DNA of 64,000 nt from Agapetus fuscipes (lineage: Eukaryota; Arthropoda; Insecta; Trichoptera; Glossosomatidae), in contig OX637354.1 of the NCBI GenBank assembly GCA_951799405.1, forward strand, positions 3,658,001-3,722,000. Direction: 5' to 3'. Made by a program: the position numbers and the translations under genes. A model generated the notes under the pieces. That model saw only the letters and a list, made by a program, of their open reading frames with translations, did not search any database and was not told the origin of the DNA. The stretch's first letter is position 1. Every line of letters begins with the position of its first letter. Positions 53,885 to 63,936 of the stretch are shown here, one piece after another.

Positions 53885-55043
53885 CCCCCGTATTCACGAT
53901 CAAAACTGATTTAAGTGCCTTACTCAAGCGCTACACTTACTCAAGGGTCGACATTCTGGAGCGTTTTGTTTCACAAAGAACACTCAAGCAGTAATCAGCG
54001 TAGTGCCCAACCCCCAGGAGACGTACGGGTTTGTCATTGGCTCTCGAAAAAACCCAGCTCTGTAATTGGTCAGTACCTTCCGACCGATATTCGGCGTACT
54101 TCACTCTTATCATTGCCGCCTCTTTCAAATTTCAATGTCATATCAATTTTGCATAAAACTTGACAACAAATAAGTACGTATAACGCAATTACTACTTTAA
54201 GTAAACCGTAAGTACGAATTTGTTTGTTTACAATTTCTATTAGTTTTTAAAAATACATTTATGTAATATCCAATGTAGAGTGTTTTGATCGATTTCAGCG
54301 CCAAAAAGATGTTGTTTTCTCCAGCGGAAAAGGAGCTGCTGGTGGCTCTGATTAAAGAAAAACCTGTAATAGAAGATAAAATAACAGATCGAAGAAATCG
54401 TTGGCTTTGCAACCCTCAATGAGCAACGGCAAAACTGTATACAGAACGACGCATTTTTTCAATCAAAAACGTCTTCTAAATTCTTCCTCTTCGTAATACG
54501 TAAATGGGTCTTTACAGTCTCTGATATATTTTCTTGGGACACTATTTTTGAACAAAACAATGTTATTATTCTCGTTGAAGTCAACTGTATCGAAAGAATT
54601 CATTATTTTATGTAAATAATTCACAACCAAACAAAAAATGTGCTGATGAAATGCGGCGGAATATTTTGACAGTTCATCTGTCATTGCAGTATGGTCCTAG
54701 ACCATACCGGAGAACAAACCCAATTCTGATGGTCAAGCAATGTAAATGAACTCGTCAAAACAATGTTAATACACTTGTAAAAATCATGTTTATTGTAAGA
54801 ATTCATTTTTTCATGTAAATTCACAATCAAACAAAAAATGTGATAACAATGAAATATGACGGAATATTTTGACAGCGCTTAAGCGTTGGTTAATATACGT
54901 GTCGACCTTACTTACCTGAGTGCTAGTTTTTGGAGCGCTTAAGCGCTAATTTTACCATAAGTATTGTTCTTGAAATGAATTTCCCCAATCTAAGCGCTGG
55001 TTTGCCCTTAAGGAAGTGCCAGTTTTGATCGTGAATACGGGGG
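53885..55043. mobile_element. TIR DNA transposon, possibly PIF/Harbinger-like (1159 bp)
   Basis: Left CCCCCGTATTCACGATCAAA and right, inverse of the same (TTTGATCGTGAATACGGGGG), are exact over 24 bp. GCGCT-rich subterminal repeats (CAAGCGCT, TAAGCGCT) follow. A short frame at 54309 resembles a Myb/SANT-like DNA-binding domain, which PIF/Harbinger elements encode in a second ORF. The target duplication is not clear (TAA against ATA). No transposase remains. Confidence 0.7.
54309..54422 (+). pseudogene. Myb/SANT-like domain remnant in TIR element
   Basis: Encodes MLFSPAEKELLVALIKEKPV, then IEDKITDRRNRWL and an early stop at 54420. F...EKELLV.L......IE.K.TD matches the first helix region of Myb/SANT-like domains found in Harbinger accessory proteins and apontic-type factors. 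The domain normally continues another ~50 residues, so this copy is truncated. Confidence 0.45.
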
Positions 55044-55260
55044 ATAGTGCATAGGAGCGCCCACCCAGGGGCTCCAACGTGTGGAGGCATCCGCCTCGTG
55101 AACCGCCGCTAGCCTGGGGCGCTGCCCCAGGCCTTCCGTGCGGAGCTCCAGCCAACAGAGTAGGGAGTGTTTAGTGAAAAGATGTAGGTCTGGCCATTCC
55201 CTTATTTCCCCTTTTTCTCCCATATTAGTAAAGTAAATAAACCCTTATTTGTTCATGTCA
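55044..55260. other. GC-rich flank, possible continuation of the gag-like unit
   Basis: Similar in composition to 53640-53884. Contains a hairpin around CCTGGGGCGCTGCCCCAGG (55116-55134). No coding match. Confidence 0.3.
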
Positions 55261-55734
55261 AACTTATCTTTTAATTATAAAACCCTTCCCAAGATACAAG
55301 TAAGCAATGCCAAAGAAAGAACCCCACGCCCTGAGAGTGATGCTGATGAGAGCTAGCCGGATGTAAGTATCCTGGAGATACCTTTCAATCTTAACATAAC
55401 ACCTCTTCCAATCCTCTCCAAAGCTTGCAGTCTTTAATGATAAATTCATTTCGCTTGTCCTGTTGAACTTTGAGGGCCGCTGCCTCATTTGACAGCCGCT
55501 TCTTTCTCCAGAGTAAATGTCGCGTCCCTAGTAGTCGTTACCGCTGTTCAGGCTTGGCTGGCAGGACCGCGACTCGTCTTATTATGCTCTCCCCGTGTTC
55601 TTATGATTTAGTATGGGCGGTGCGGGACACACAACTCTTCTCCCTCACAGAGGTTATTACCGACTAAATGAGTGATTTATACCACCTAGTCTATTATCGT
55701 CACTACTTTTTTTGTTGTGCTAGAAATTGAACCC
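55261..55734. other. Nothing recognised
   Basis: No supported gene. Confidence 0.35.
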
Positions 55735-55935
55735 ACTACCCTACGATTAGGAGCCCAGATGCACTATTCTGATAAATTCCTTACGACCTTAAGGCGACGA
55801 GCTGGAGATTCGTGTCCAGAAATAAAGTGTAATGTGATTTTTTTATCTATGGAGTTCTTTCGCAAGCGCTAGCAAGCTACCTCCCGATTTGGATTGATGG
55901 AAAGTGTAAGGAATTTAGCAGAATAGCGCTTCAGG
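55735..55935. repeat. Repeat related to 31860-32110 (inverted)
   Basis: ATCTATGGAGTTCTTTCGCA and AAGCGCTAGCAAGC followed by GATTTGGATTGATGGAAAG match the reverse complement of about 31925-32010. Confidence 0.55.
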
Positions 55936-55984
55936 GGTCTTCTTCTCCTGTTCTTCTCCTGTTTCAATCCTAGGATTGGTTTGC

Positions 55985-56330
55985 AACAATATCTTTTAGA
56001 CTTTTACTCTTGTTCTCCGTTCCTCCCTGTCTTGTGCGGCTCTTTTTAGGTCTGCATATGTTGAGCAGCGCACGTCCACCAGCAGGTCCTCCAGGTACTC
56101 TTGGCGTGGGCGTCCCCTAGAGTTGGTCCCCTCGGTCATCCCCTCCATTATGGCATGCAAGAGGCCTTCTTGTCGTATTACATGGCCGATCCATCTTGCA
56201 CGCCTTTCGGGCAAAGTCCTAAGCAGGTGCCTTCCTCCTTCGATTCTTTGGAGAACCTCCTCATTTGTGGTGTGGTCTCTCCAGGAAATTCCTAGAAGCC
56301 TTCTATATGACCACATCTCAAAAGGGGTAG
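55985..56330 (-). mobile_element. Non-LTR RT C-terminal fragment, fourth lineage
   Basis: The minus frame reads EMWSYRRLLGISWRDHTTNE, then RRARWIGHVIRQEGLLHAIM, GRPRQEYLEDL and AAQDREERR. The W.RR.L.I.W.D..TN..VL..I and WIGH..R pattern is a common LINE C-terminus, different from the RWFGH type seen elsewhere in the window. Confidence 0.75.
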
Positions 56331-56475
56331 AAGTCTCTTTTGTTATGTTTTAGGTATGTGATATTTTGTCTTAAGATGTATTGTCATTGTAATGTTTTAT
56401 CCTGTGATGTATTTTCATTGTGATTCAATTTCATGCGTTTTTCTGTCATGTGTTGTTCTGTCATATGTCATTATG

Positions 56476-56580
56476 TCTAATCTTATCTAAGTTGCAAAGA
56501 CTTGCTAATATGGATAAACATTTAAAGTTGATATTAAATGCATGCCCACAAACAGACACGTGTAAGTTCTTGCTTACAAT
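56476..56580 (-). repeat. REP-V 3' part
   Basis: TCTAATCTTATCTAAGTTGC to CACGTGTAAGTTC. Confidence 0.7.
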
Positions 56581-56953
56581 TAAGCTATATGTGTACTTAC
56601 AATTCAATAAGCCCAGCAGCTACTAACTACTTTGTTACATCATTTTAAAAGGGAAGCCGATGGGAACCGGCTTGTATGGCACCCTTCGCCACTGGTAGAG
56701 TGAGAGAGTTTTTGGCTGCCAACGCTGTCTCCCGTTTATGAGGTCATTCCGCCACAAAGGGACGTCATAAAACATGCAGGACTCTCTGCTAGGGTGGTCC
56801 GCATTGAGGACAGTGAGTGCCAAAAAAAAACATTACAAAACTGAAAACGTCAGCTGTAAAAATACAGTTAAAATAAAGAGTATCTACCAGAAACAAACTT
56901 TCGGTTCCATGATAGAATGGTGCAGTTATAAAGCAACACATGGCATTATCCAT
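56581..56953. other. Nothing recognised
   Basis: No supported feature. Confidence 0.35.
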
Positions 56954-57425
56954 TGACTTATAGGTTGGTATGAGGCTGATCACCCATGCTGTAAAAAATG
57001 GGGCACTTTCCCAATGTCACCCCTGTTTTTTTTTTTTTTTTTTTTTTTTAAATAGATTTGTGGAAAGGAATGCAATCCACCAACCTATTTTACCTGGCCA
57101 GTTGTCTTCATGCGAAAGCAGAAGCTTGTGTGCATGCAACGGCATCTGTTGAACCAGGGTCGAAGTTATCGTCGCGGGATTCGAACCAGCGTTATCCGGT
57201 TCCAAATAACCTGTCTTGATCCCCGCGGCTATAACACCGACTGTTGCAGGGAAGGTCGGCAAAAGTTGCAAGGTTTATGTTCATTTATTTTGAGGTTTGG
57301 ATTTTAATTTGTAATTACACATTCAGCATTTGTAAACGCGAACTTATACGTTTTTGTATGTGGGCATGAATTTGATATGAGCTGTGAGTGCTTATATATC
57401 CTTGCAACTTAGATTATAGATTATA
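56954..57425 (+). repeat. REP-V split by SINE-C
   Basis: The 5' part runs to CACCCCTGTT. SINE-C occupies 57028-57240, and the rest runs from CTGTTGCAGGGAAGGTCGG to AACTTAGATTATAGATTATA. Confidence 0.85.
57028..57240 (-). repeat. SINE-C, full length, with poly(A)
   Basis: On the minus strand the head TCGGTGTTATAGCCGCGGGG and B box GGTTCGAATCCCGC run to a ~22-nt poly(A), seen as a T run on +. CTGTT is duplicated (57023-57027 and 57241-57245). Confidence 0.85.
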
Positions 57426-57850
57426 GCACATGCTGCATCTGTAAGCGTGAACTTACACGCGTCTGCCACGTGTCTGAGTAAACCTAAGTCTTAAATAATA
57501 ATTATAATAAATGTTATTCCAGCTTAGTCATGTGGAGGGTGCAATACATGACCAGCCATATAAAAATACAGCCATAGAAAAGTACATGGAAGAAAAATAC
57601 AAAAATACAGAAAAGCAGAAATATATATTTAAAAAAAACAATGTATCTAATTAAACAGATAAATATTAATATTTCTTTGCAACTTAGATTATCAATAGAT
57701 AAAGCCATCCTTAATTGGTTTTGATTTTCTATTTTGGTAATAGATTTAAGTACCTATCTAGGTAAAGTAATATATTTAATTATTTATTAAAGTAATATAT
57801 CCTTGTATATACCTACCTAGGTAAAGTAAAGGTCTTTGACACTTGATATA
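57426..57850. other. REP-V scraps in AT-rich sequence
   Basis: GCACATGCTGCATCTGTAAG (57426) and CTTTGCAACTTAGATTATC (57674) are REP-V pieces. Otherwise nothing. Confidence 0.45.
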
Positions 57851-57854
57851 GGTA

Positions 57855-58410
57855 TTAGGACTGTTCGTCCATCCTGTAAAAATTGAGTCAACTTGCCAAT
57901 GTCACCCTTGTTTCAGAGATAGTCGGCAAAAGCTTTTTCCTTTTCTTTTTCCTTCCCTTTCCTATTCTTCCCCCCATTCCTTTTCCTCTCTTTATGTGAT
58001 GATTAAGCGAATAGTCGTTTTCTCTTTGTTTTTTTTTTCTTCTTCATTTTTCTCATATTACTTTCTAAATTTTTCTTGTTTCTCCTTCTTAATTAAGCTG
58101 TGAACGAAATTATACTACATTATGTTTGCAAACTTTGCTGGTTTTTGAAATTGTATAACTATGTTGTTTATCCCATATATTACATGTACCTATAACTGTT
58201 TGTTTGTCTAATAAAAAAAAAATAAAAAATAAAAAAATAAAAGCTGCAATGTTTTAAATCTCAAATTTTTATTTGATATTTGTGTTTTTTTTATTTTGCA
58301 AGTAGGTACACATGCAGAACGTGTAAGTTCACACTTGTACGTGTTTGCTTGTGTGCATAAATTAAATGTGAATCTATTTTTTTTATTTTTAACGTATTTT
58401 CAACTTAGAT
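57855..58410 (+). repeat. REP-V, split
   Basis: The 5' part is 57855-57940 (CCAATGTCACCCTTGTTTCA) and the 3' part 58300-58410 (GGTACACATGCAGAACGTGT to CAACTTAGATTATA). A pyrimidine-rich then A-rich block lies between. Confidence 0.6.
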
Positions 58411-58412
58411 TA

Positions 58413-58500
58413 TATATCGCCACCTAAGGTAGAAGTGAATAAGTAATAATTCACTGAGAACTAATAATAGGGAACACAACAAACCCGTTAAGGTGTCGAT
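58413..58500. mobile_element. MITE-3, one end
   Basis: TATCGCCACCTAAGGTAGAA, then GTAATAATTCACTGAG. The rest is lost. Confidence 0.55.
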
Positions 58501-58805
58501 GTGTGAATTGAAAGAATGACTCGATTTCAAACATGGTCGTTTAATTTGAAATTTAAATTTGAAAGTCATTTTATTTCCACACCTTTTTATTCTTAACTTT
58601 GTAGATACGAACCAGGCACCTTCCATATCAAATCTGAAGCGATAATCACTGGACTACAATGAGTCACACTTATCCTATGGTATAATGATGTTTTGTAAAC
58701 GAAAATACTTTAAAATAAAAAAGGAAAAACAAAATAAATGTATTGAACTTTGAAGAGATCTAAAAACAAGATTGCGTGTCGAATTGCTGCTCTGATACCT
58801 ACATG
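58501..58805. other. Nothing recognised
   Basis: No supported feature. Confidence 0.4.
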
Positions 58806-58970
58806 TCGACACCTTAAAGGTAAAACTAAATAAGTGACATGTGAAGCTAACATGGGTTTCTCAGATAAATGCACCTTTTTTCCTATTTTCTACGAGAGAA
58901 AACACTGACATAGTGTGAAAATCCTTTAGTTTAGAAGTTGGTCATGAGCACTTTATTTGAATTAGTTAAT
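58806..58970. mobile_element. MITE-3, left two thirds
   Basis: TCGACACCTTAAAGGTAAAA to AGTTGGTCATGAGCAC. Confidence 0.7.
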
Positions 58971-58971
58971 T

Positions 58972-60715
58972 TTTTTTTTTAAGAAAGTCTGTGCGGGAGA
59001 CTCCCTAGATTCAAGAGACTCTAAAGGCTAGTTCGCACAAGGCCACTGATTTAGTCAAGTAACGAGTAATTTAGTAGTGGGCGGGGCGCTACTCGCCCGT
59101 GAAGCGTTCGCATTACGGTCCAGTACAGTACACAAGTGCGAAGTTAGCTGCAGAAAGCCCTTTCTATAATGGCGGAAAATTTGAATTGGCTGCAGTTTGA
59201 AAATATTAATTGAGTATTAAAATCATGTTATTATAAAGCCCTTTAAATTGGCTATGGTTTGGTAATATTAACTGATTTATGCCCGGCCACCTAGCTAGGA
59301 GCCTGTTTAGCAAACAACTTCGAAACTCGACTTTTGTAAATTCGAAATGTATTTTATGGTTTATAAAATAATATACACATTTTAAATAAAAACAACACAT
59401 GACTATTTAATGTTTATAATAATATCTACCATTTACGCTGCAAACATTATTTTTTAATTGAATTTTTATCTTTTCAATGATGTGTACAAAGTATATTTTG
59501 TATGCACACACTATAATACGGCTCGTAGTCTGCAGCTGCATTCAGATGCATTTCTCTGTTGCGTTTTTCGTTGTTGACAATTAACATCAATATTCGACAT
59601 GTAAAATCGGCATTTTCAAATACACGGTGGTCACCAATCAATTATCAAGTTAAAGAAGAAACATGGTTCAACTTTTCAGAGGCTGACCGCGAGAAACTTG
59701 TTCAATCCTGCTACATACGCCTCTCACGTCTGTCACAGATACCAGCTGATGGCTTACAGTGGCATAAAATTGTAATGCCTCTAATTAGTTATCCCCGTGT
59801 GTCACTGAATTGTTTCTGTACAAAACAATAAGTAACAATCCATCTGAAGGATATCATAAGGCCTGTGATATGACAAATTTATGGTAGGTACCTATAAACA
59901 TCGATCAATGTAAAAGATCGATGTTTTTAAATACGTAATAAATTCATGGACGATAATAGTTATTTCCACAACATCTTTACCAAAACTATATTTGTACAGC
60001 TCTATTGTCAGCAAGGAGCTACATGATTGTATTTTTGACAGCTGATATCCGCACCAAAAATCGATGTCATACTATTCTTATCGAAAAAAAATTACCTTTC
60101 TCAAAACTTTTTGGACGTAGATAAGTCCTAGCAACTTCTATATTCTCAAGAGTTTCTAAAAAACCAAGGATATCGGTGTGCATATCCACTTATTTACAGT
60201 TTAAACATGACATTAACTCACTGACAGGTCGCTAAGTTTAGGGAGCGGAACATCGGGCTCGCAAATATAAGAAGTTCTTAAGTACTTAAATATTTTTAAA
60301 CAGCACTTTATCTTTAAATATTCTTGCTGAAAACGGGCATTATCTTTTCAAACTGCAGCCAATTTAAATTGCCGCCATTCTTGCATTTCCGTTTCCCCGC
60401 CAAGAGTGAGCGGCCAATGGCGCGGCCGCTAATAAACTCGACTCGGACTCGGGCTTTTCCGTGGCTCTTCGGACTCGGACTTTTCCGTGGCTTCTCGGCA
60501 ACACTCGCCCACGGACGGTGGGCGGGGCCGCTACTTGCCCGAAAAAATAGAATGAAATGGATCGGCTTGACTAAACCATTGACTTAACTACTGGACTAAA
60601 TTGTTGGGGTTCGCACACGTTTAGCCACTAAATTACTCGTTACTTGGCTAAATTACTCGCCTTGTCCGAACCAGCCATAAGGGTATATGATACTTGTTAT
60701 AGTGCCGCAGAGGTG
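58972..60715 (-). repeat. SINE-B variant tail split by Harbinger-type element
   Basis: GTGCGGGAGACTCCCTAGAT (58991) before the insert and GATACTTGTTATAGTGCCGC (60689) after it match the continuous sequence at 15.06-15.12 kb. Confidence 0.7.
59025..60677. mobile_element. PIF/Harbinger-type DNA transposon (1653 bp)
   Basis: Left AGGCTAGTTCGCACAAGGC and right GCCTTGTCCGAACCAGCCA are inverted. Further inverted blocks are GTAACGAGTAATTTAGT and TTGAATTGGCTGCAGTTTGA (right side AAACTGCAGCCAATTTAAAT). TAA flanks both sides (59022-59024, 60678-60680), the 3-bp duplication of this superfamily. It is proven as an insertion by the unsplit SINE-B at 15.1 kb. The frame at 59559-59831 (containing NFSEADREKLVQSCYIRLSR) is not recognised. 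No DDE transposase remains. Confidence 0.75.
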
Positions 60716-60799
60716 TTGGTGATGTGGCAGTTGTCCATGTCCGGTTGCAGGGCCGTTAGCTGCGCAGTGCTGTGGTGTGTGTTGCGTTGCTTTGTTTTG

Positions 60800-61040
60800 A
60801 GACACTGCGAGGAAATGGCGATTGATATTGGATTTGAAAAGGGTAAGGTTGAATTGGGATGGAAACACAGATACCGGTAACTCATTCCATAAGCGGGCAG
60901 CTTGGCCAAGGAATGAGTCGTGAAAACACCAAGTTCTCATAGTTTTGATATCGACTGCAGAGGGTTGAATGTGAGCCGTTCTACGAGTTGCCCTTGTTGT
61001 GACGAGAGGAGGGGGTATAAGTGAGGATATTTCATCAGAG
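60800..61040 (-). mobile_element. Non-LTR RT C-terminal fragment, another lineage
   Basis: The minus frame has SSLIPPPLVTTRATRRTAHI, then SFLGQAARLWNELPVSVFPS and FNLTLFKSNINRHFL. The SF...A.LWN.LP..VFP...FK...N..L pattern is a known LINE C-terminus. Confidence 0.7.
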
Positions 61041-61054
61041 CAGACGCCATGCGA

Positions 61055-61427
61055 ATAAAATGTTTTATTCACGATTTCTCAAAACAGTAATAAACGCAAC
61101 TAAGCTACACATATAGTGTAACTTCTTGCCTGCGATATCCCCGAAGCAATCGCATGTGGTGATTCGGACCTATTTATTTTTACAGTAAACGGAGCCGGCC
61201 TCACACCAACCACTTCAGTTGAAGCGTAGGTTTCCCAACTTCCGAGAGTGCTGGTTCTCATTTCTTGTGATGGCTGAGTAAACCTTGCCGGTATTTGGGT
61301 TTGAAATAAACATTGAAACGGGAAATCATTTCTGACAACCTCGGTGGGGATCGAACCCTTGCTTTCAGTATAGAATGCAGACATTCTATCGACTGGACAG
61401 CGAATCAGCACTTATTCAGTTTCACCT
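61055..61427. mobile_element. MITE-3 end split by SINE-A
   Basis: TTTTATTCACGATTTCTCAA (61063) before SINE-A and GCGAATCAGCACTTATTCAG (61388) after it are adjacent in other MITE-3 copies. Confidence 0.7.
61085..61400 (-). repeat. SINE-A inside MITE-3
   Basis: From AAACGCAACTAAGCTACACA to the diverged head complement ACATTCTATCGACTGG. Confidence 0.8.
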
Positions 61428-61688
61428 TGACTTATAGGTTGGTATGAGGCTGACCACCCATACTGTAAAAAATGGTTCACTTTACAAATGACACCCCTGT
61501 GTCGGCTGAAGGTCGGAGGATGAAGGTCGGCAAAAGTTGTAGGGTGTATGTTCATTTGAGGTTCAGATTTTATTTGTAAGTACCTACACATTCAGCATTT
61601 GTAAGCGCGAACTACACGTGTTTTTTGTGGGCATGCATTTGATATGAGCTTTAAATGTTAACATATCTTTGCAACTTAGATTATAGAC
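61428..61688 (+). repeat. REP-V, full length
   Basis: Starts TTGACTTATAGGTTGG, directly after the MITE-3 end, and finishes GCAACTTAGATTATAG. It carries a ~20-bp duplication near AAGGTCGGAGGATGAAGGTC. Confidence 0.8.
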
Positions 61689-62210
61689 CTTTAGAGTCGC
61701 GATATCAGGTGCGGTCAAAAACGAATAAATCAAGATACGAGTCTGTCGCGCAGCAGCGTCCATACGAGCTGTCCCTCACAAATGACGGACATCAAAGGGT
61801 GATGCACGTAAAAAATAATGTCGTATCCGACGTATCGTTTAAAAGCGACAGGATGCAGTTAAGTTTAGGATCTGGCCACCCACAGGGAGTGCTCAGAGTG
61901 AGAAGGAGGACTATCAGAGATCTTGCATGTGGCTATCGTGCACAGGAGATCTCCTTAAATACCAGTTCGTTTGGGGAGACTGAAAAATTGGATCTGGGAG
62001 TCACAGGTGGACGAGTTTATCATCAAAGCTATCGTCGTCATCATAATCTTAGATGTATCATTTAAAGTAGTTGTACCGTTTTGGAAGCTGGTCTATTGGA
62101 GAGGCAGGCGCGTGCACTATTATATGTAGAGGCAAACACATCTCAGATTATAAATATAAATGGTAAAACATTGTTTTAATTCACTTTATTTTATTTGTTT
62201 ATGCTCGAAT
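61689..62210. other. Nothing recognised
   Basis: A 136-codon frame ending at 62065 shows no family resemblance. Confidence 0.4.
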
Positions 62211-62237
62211 ATTTTCGCCGAATGAGGCATCTTCAAG
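62211..62237 (-). other. Hammerhead-like hairpin motif, short
   Basis: On the minus strand: CTTGAAGAT, stem GCC, loop TCATTC, stem GGC, then GAAAAT. Confidence 0.4.
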
Positions 62238-62399
62238 AGCAGAATGGTTACAAATATATTTTTATAAAATAATTTTCAAAAAAAAACAATTATTTTTAAA
62301 TATTTATAAAAATGGACTTTCACTGTGTTAACAGATCAACACTAAAAAATATTACATTTCAGATTGTTTAAAATATATATATATATATTAATAGCATTA

Positions 62400-62905
62400 T
62401 TTATTTTGTGAGCGCTGTTTTTGTGTCGCTGTAGAAAGCGCCAATTCTCAAGCAAGTCCCAATTGTTGTAAGGCTGGATGGACCTTGGGTGACTTAATTA
62501 ATAAATAATAATAATATTAGGATGATTAATTTGGTGAGCGCTGTTTTTGTGTGTATCACACCTCAAGAGCTCTCTGCGAACTTGGTCGTCGCTGTAGAAA
62601 GCGCCGATTCTCAAGCAAGACCCAGTTGTTGTAAGGTTGGATGGACCTTTCAGTGACCGGTCTTTGGTAAAGGCTTATGAATTTTTCAACCCAGCGACCC
62701 AGCACATTTGGAATTAATATGAATGGTATATTTTTTTTGCTCCGTTGGGATTTGAATACACAACCTTCCATTTACGAGTCCGAAGTGTTGCCACTGGACT
62801 ATGGACCGGTCCAAGAAATGTGTTGTCTTTCTTTGATGAAGGTGTATTTTTGTGCTCCGCTCGGATTCGAACCCACGACCTTCCGTTTACGAGCTCGAAG
62901 CCTGT
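62400..62905 (-). repeat. Three SINE-B pieces
   Basis: A 3' part (62400-62495), a full-length copy (62503-62815, head complement CCACTGGACTATGGACCGG) and a head-only piece (62838-62905, GTGCTCCGCTCGGATTCGAA). Confidence 0.8.
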
Positions 62906-63115
62906 TATGCTCCTCAAGTGTTTCATTTCTACGATAAATACTTACCTTACTCATTTCGCTGTCCCTCGTAGTCCATGCTTCACTTCCATACATAAATGTT
63001 GGTAAAATATGCCATTGTGTACCGACATTCTCAACTCCATCGTCAGCCGCTCTTGCAATTCTTCCTATCGCACCTACCACTAATTGCTTTCCCTTATTCT
63101 CACTCTGTTCTCAAT
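62888..63115 (-). mobile_element. Non-LTR RT fragment
   Basis: The minus strand encodes WHILPTFMYGSEAWTTRDSE, then MSKV, matching the YGSEAW region of the 37-38 and 48-49 kb copies. Broken by several frameshifts. Confidence 0.75.
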
Positions 63116-63145
63116 TTGAAATATAACGTTTTTTTCATTTTCATA

Positions 63146-63936
63146 GTCCGGTCGATAGCTCAGGTGGTAGAGTGCTTGCATTCCATGCCGAAAGCTCGGG
63201 TTCGAATCCCACCGAGGGTGTCAGAAATGATTTCCCATTTCGGTGTTTATTTCAAACCACAAAATAAAATACCGGCATGGTTTACTCAGCCTTCACAAGA
63301 AATGAGTACCAGCACTCTCGGGAGCTGGGAAACCTCCACTTTAACTGAAGGGCTTGGCGTAAGGCCGGCCCGCGTGTTCCCATTCCACGACCTAAAAGGA
63401 ATCTTTACTCAGACAGCACACGGAAGTATCATACCCTAAATCTGCCGTTATTGTTTCTTACACTTTATGGTCTTAGCAAAAAAGTGACAGTAATGAAAAA
63501 AATCAAGCATGTTTATTAATTTTTTATCTTAATTATAAAGTTTAAACAAAATATATAACTTAAAAATTGCGACCACAAAAAAATATTTAAAAAAATACGT
63601 TTTTTTCACTTCTGTAGCTACTTTCTCGTGTGTGCTATGTTTTGGAAATATTTTTTTTCATTCTATTTATAGAACTATACATTGTCTAGTGTAGTATCGA
63701 AACCGTTTTTGTATAATGTCAATAGTTTTTGAGTAAATATGGAAAAACTGAAACTACTTGATGAATTAATTTTTTTCCGTGTGCTTGTCTGAGTAAAGAT
63801 TCCTTTTAGGTCGTGGAATGGGAACACGCGGCCGGCCCCCTTACCTGTAAAAATAAATAGGTTCAACTCGCCACATGCGACCCCTTCGGGGATAACGCGG
63901 CAAGAAGTTACACTATATGTGTAGCTTAGTTGCGTT
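63146..63936 (+). repeat. SINE-A split by a 458-bp TIR element
   Basis: Head CCGGTCGATAGCTCAGGTGG to GGCGTAAGGCCGGCCC (63371), then from GGCCGGCCCCCTTACCTG (63830) to GTGTAGCTTAGTTGCGTTA. The SINE-A is otherwise close to consensus. Confidence 0.9.
63372..63829. mobile_element. 458-bp element with ~55-bp near-perfect TIRs
   Basis: Ends GCGTGTTCCCATTCCACGAC and the exact inverse GTCGTGGAATGGGAACACGC. The inverted match continues through CTAAAAGGAATCTTTACTCA to CACACGG with one indel. GGCCGGCCC is present on both sides (63363-63371, 63830-63838) but once in uninterrupted SINE-A, so a 9-bp target duplication fits. Long TIRs with 9-bp duplications are typical of Mutator-like elements. AT-rich interior, no gene. 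Confidence 0.85.

Noticed and set aside
59559..59831. 90-codon frame as a host gene
   Set aside because: It lies inside a Harbinger-type element, has no recognised family and no splice context.
61655..62065. 136-codon frame
   Set aside because: It begins inside REP-V and has no family resemblance, so chance is likely.
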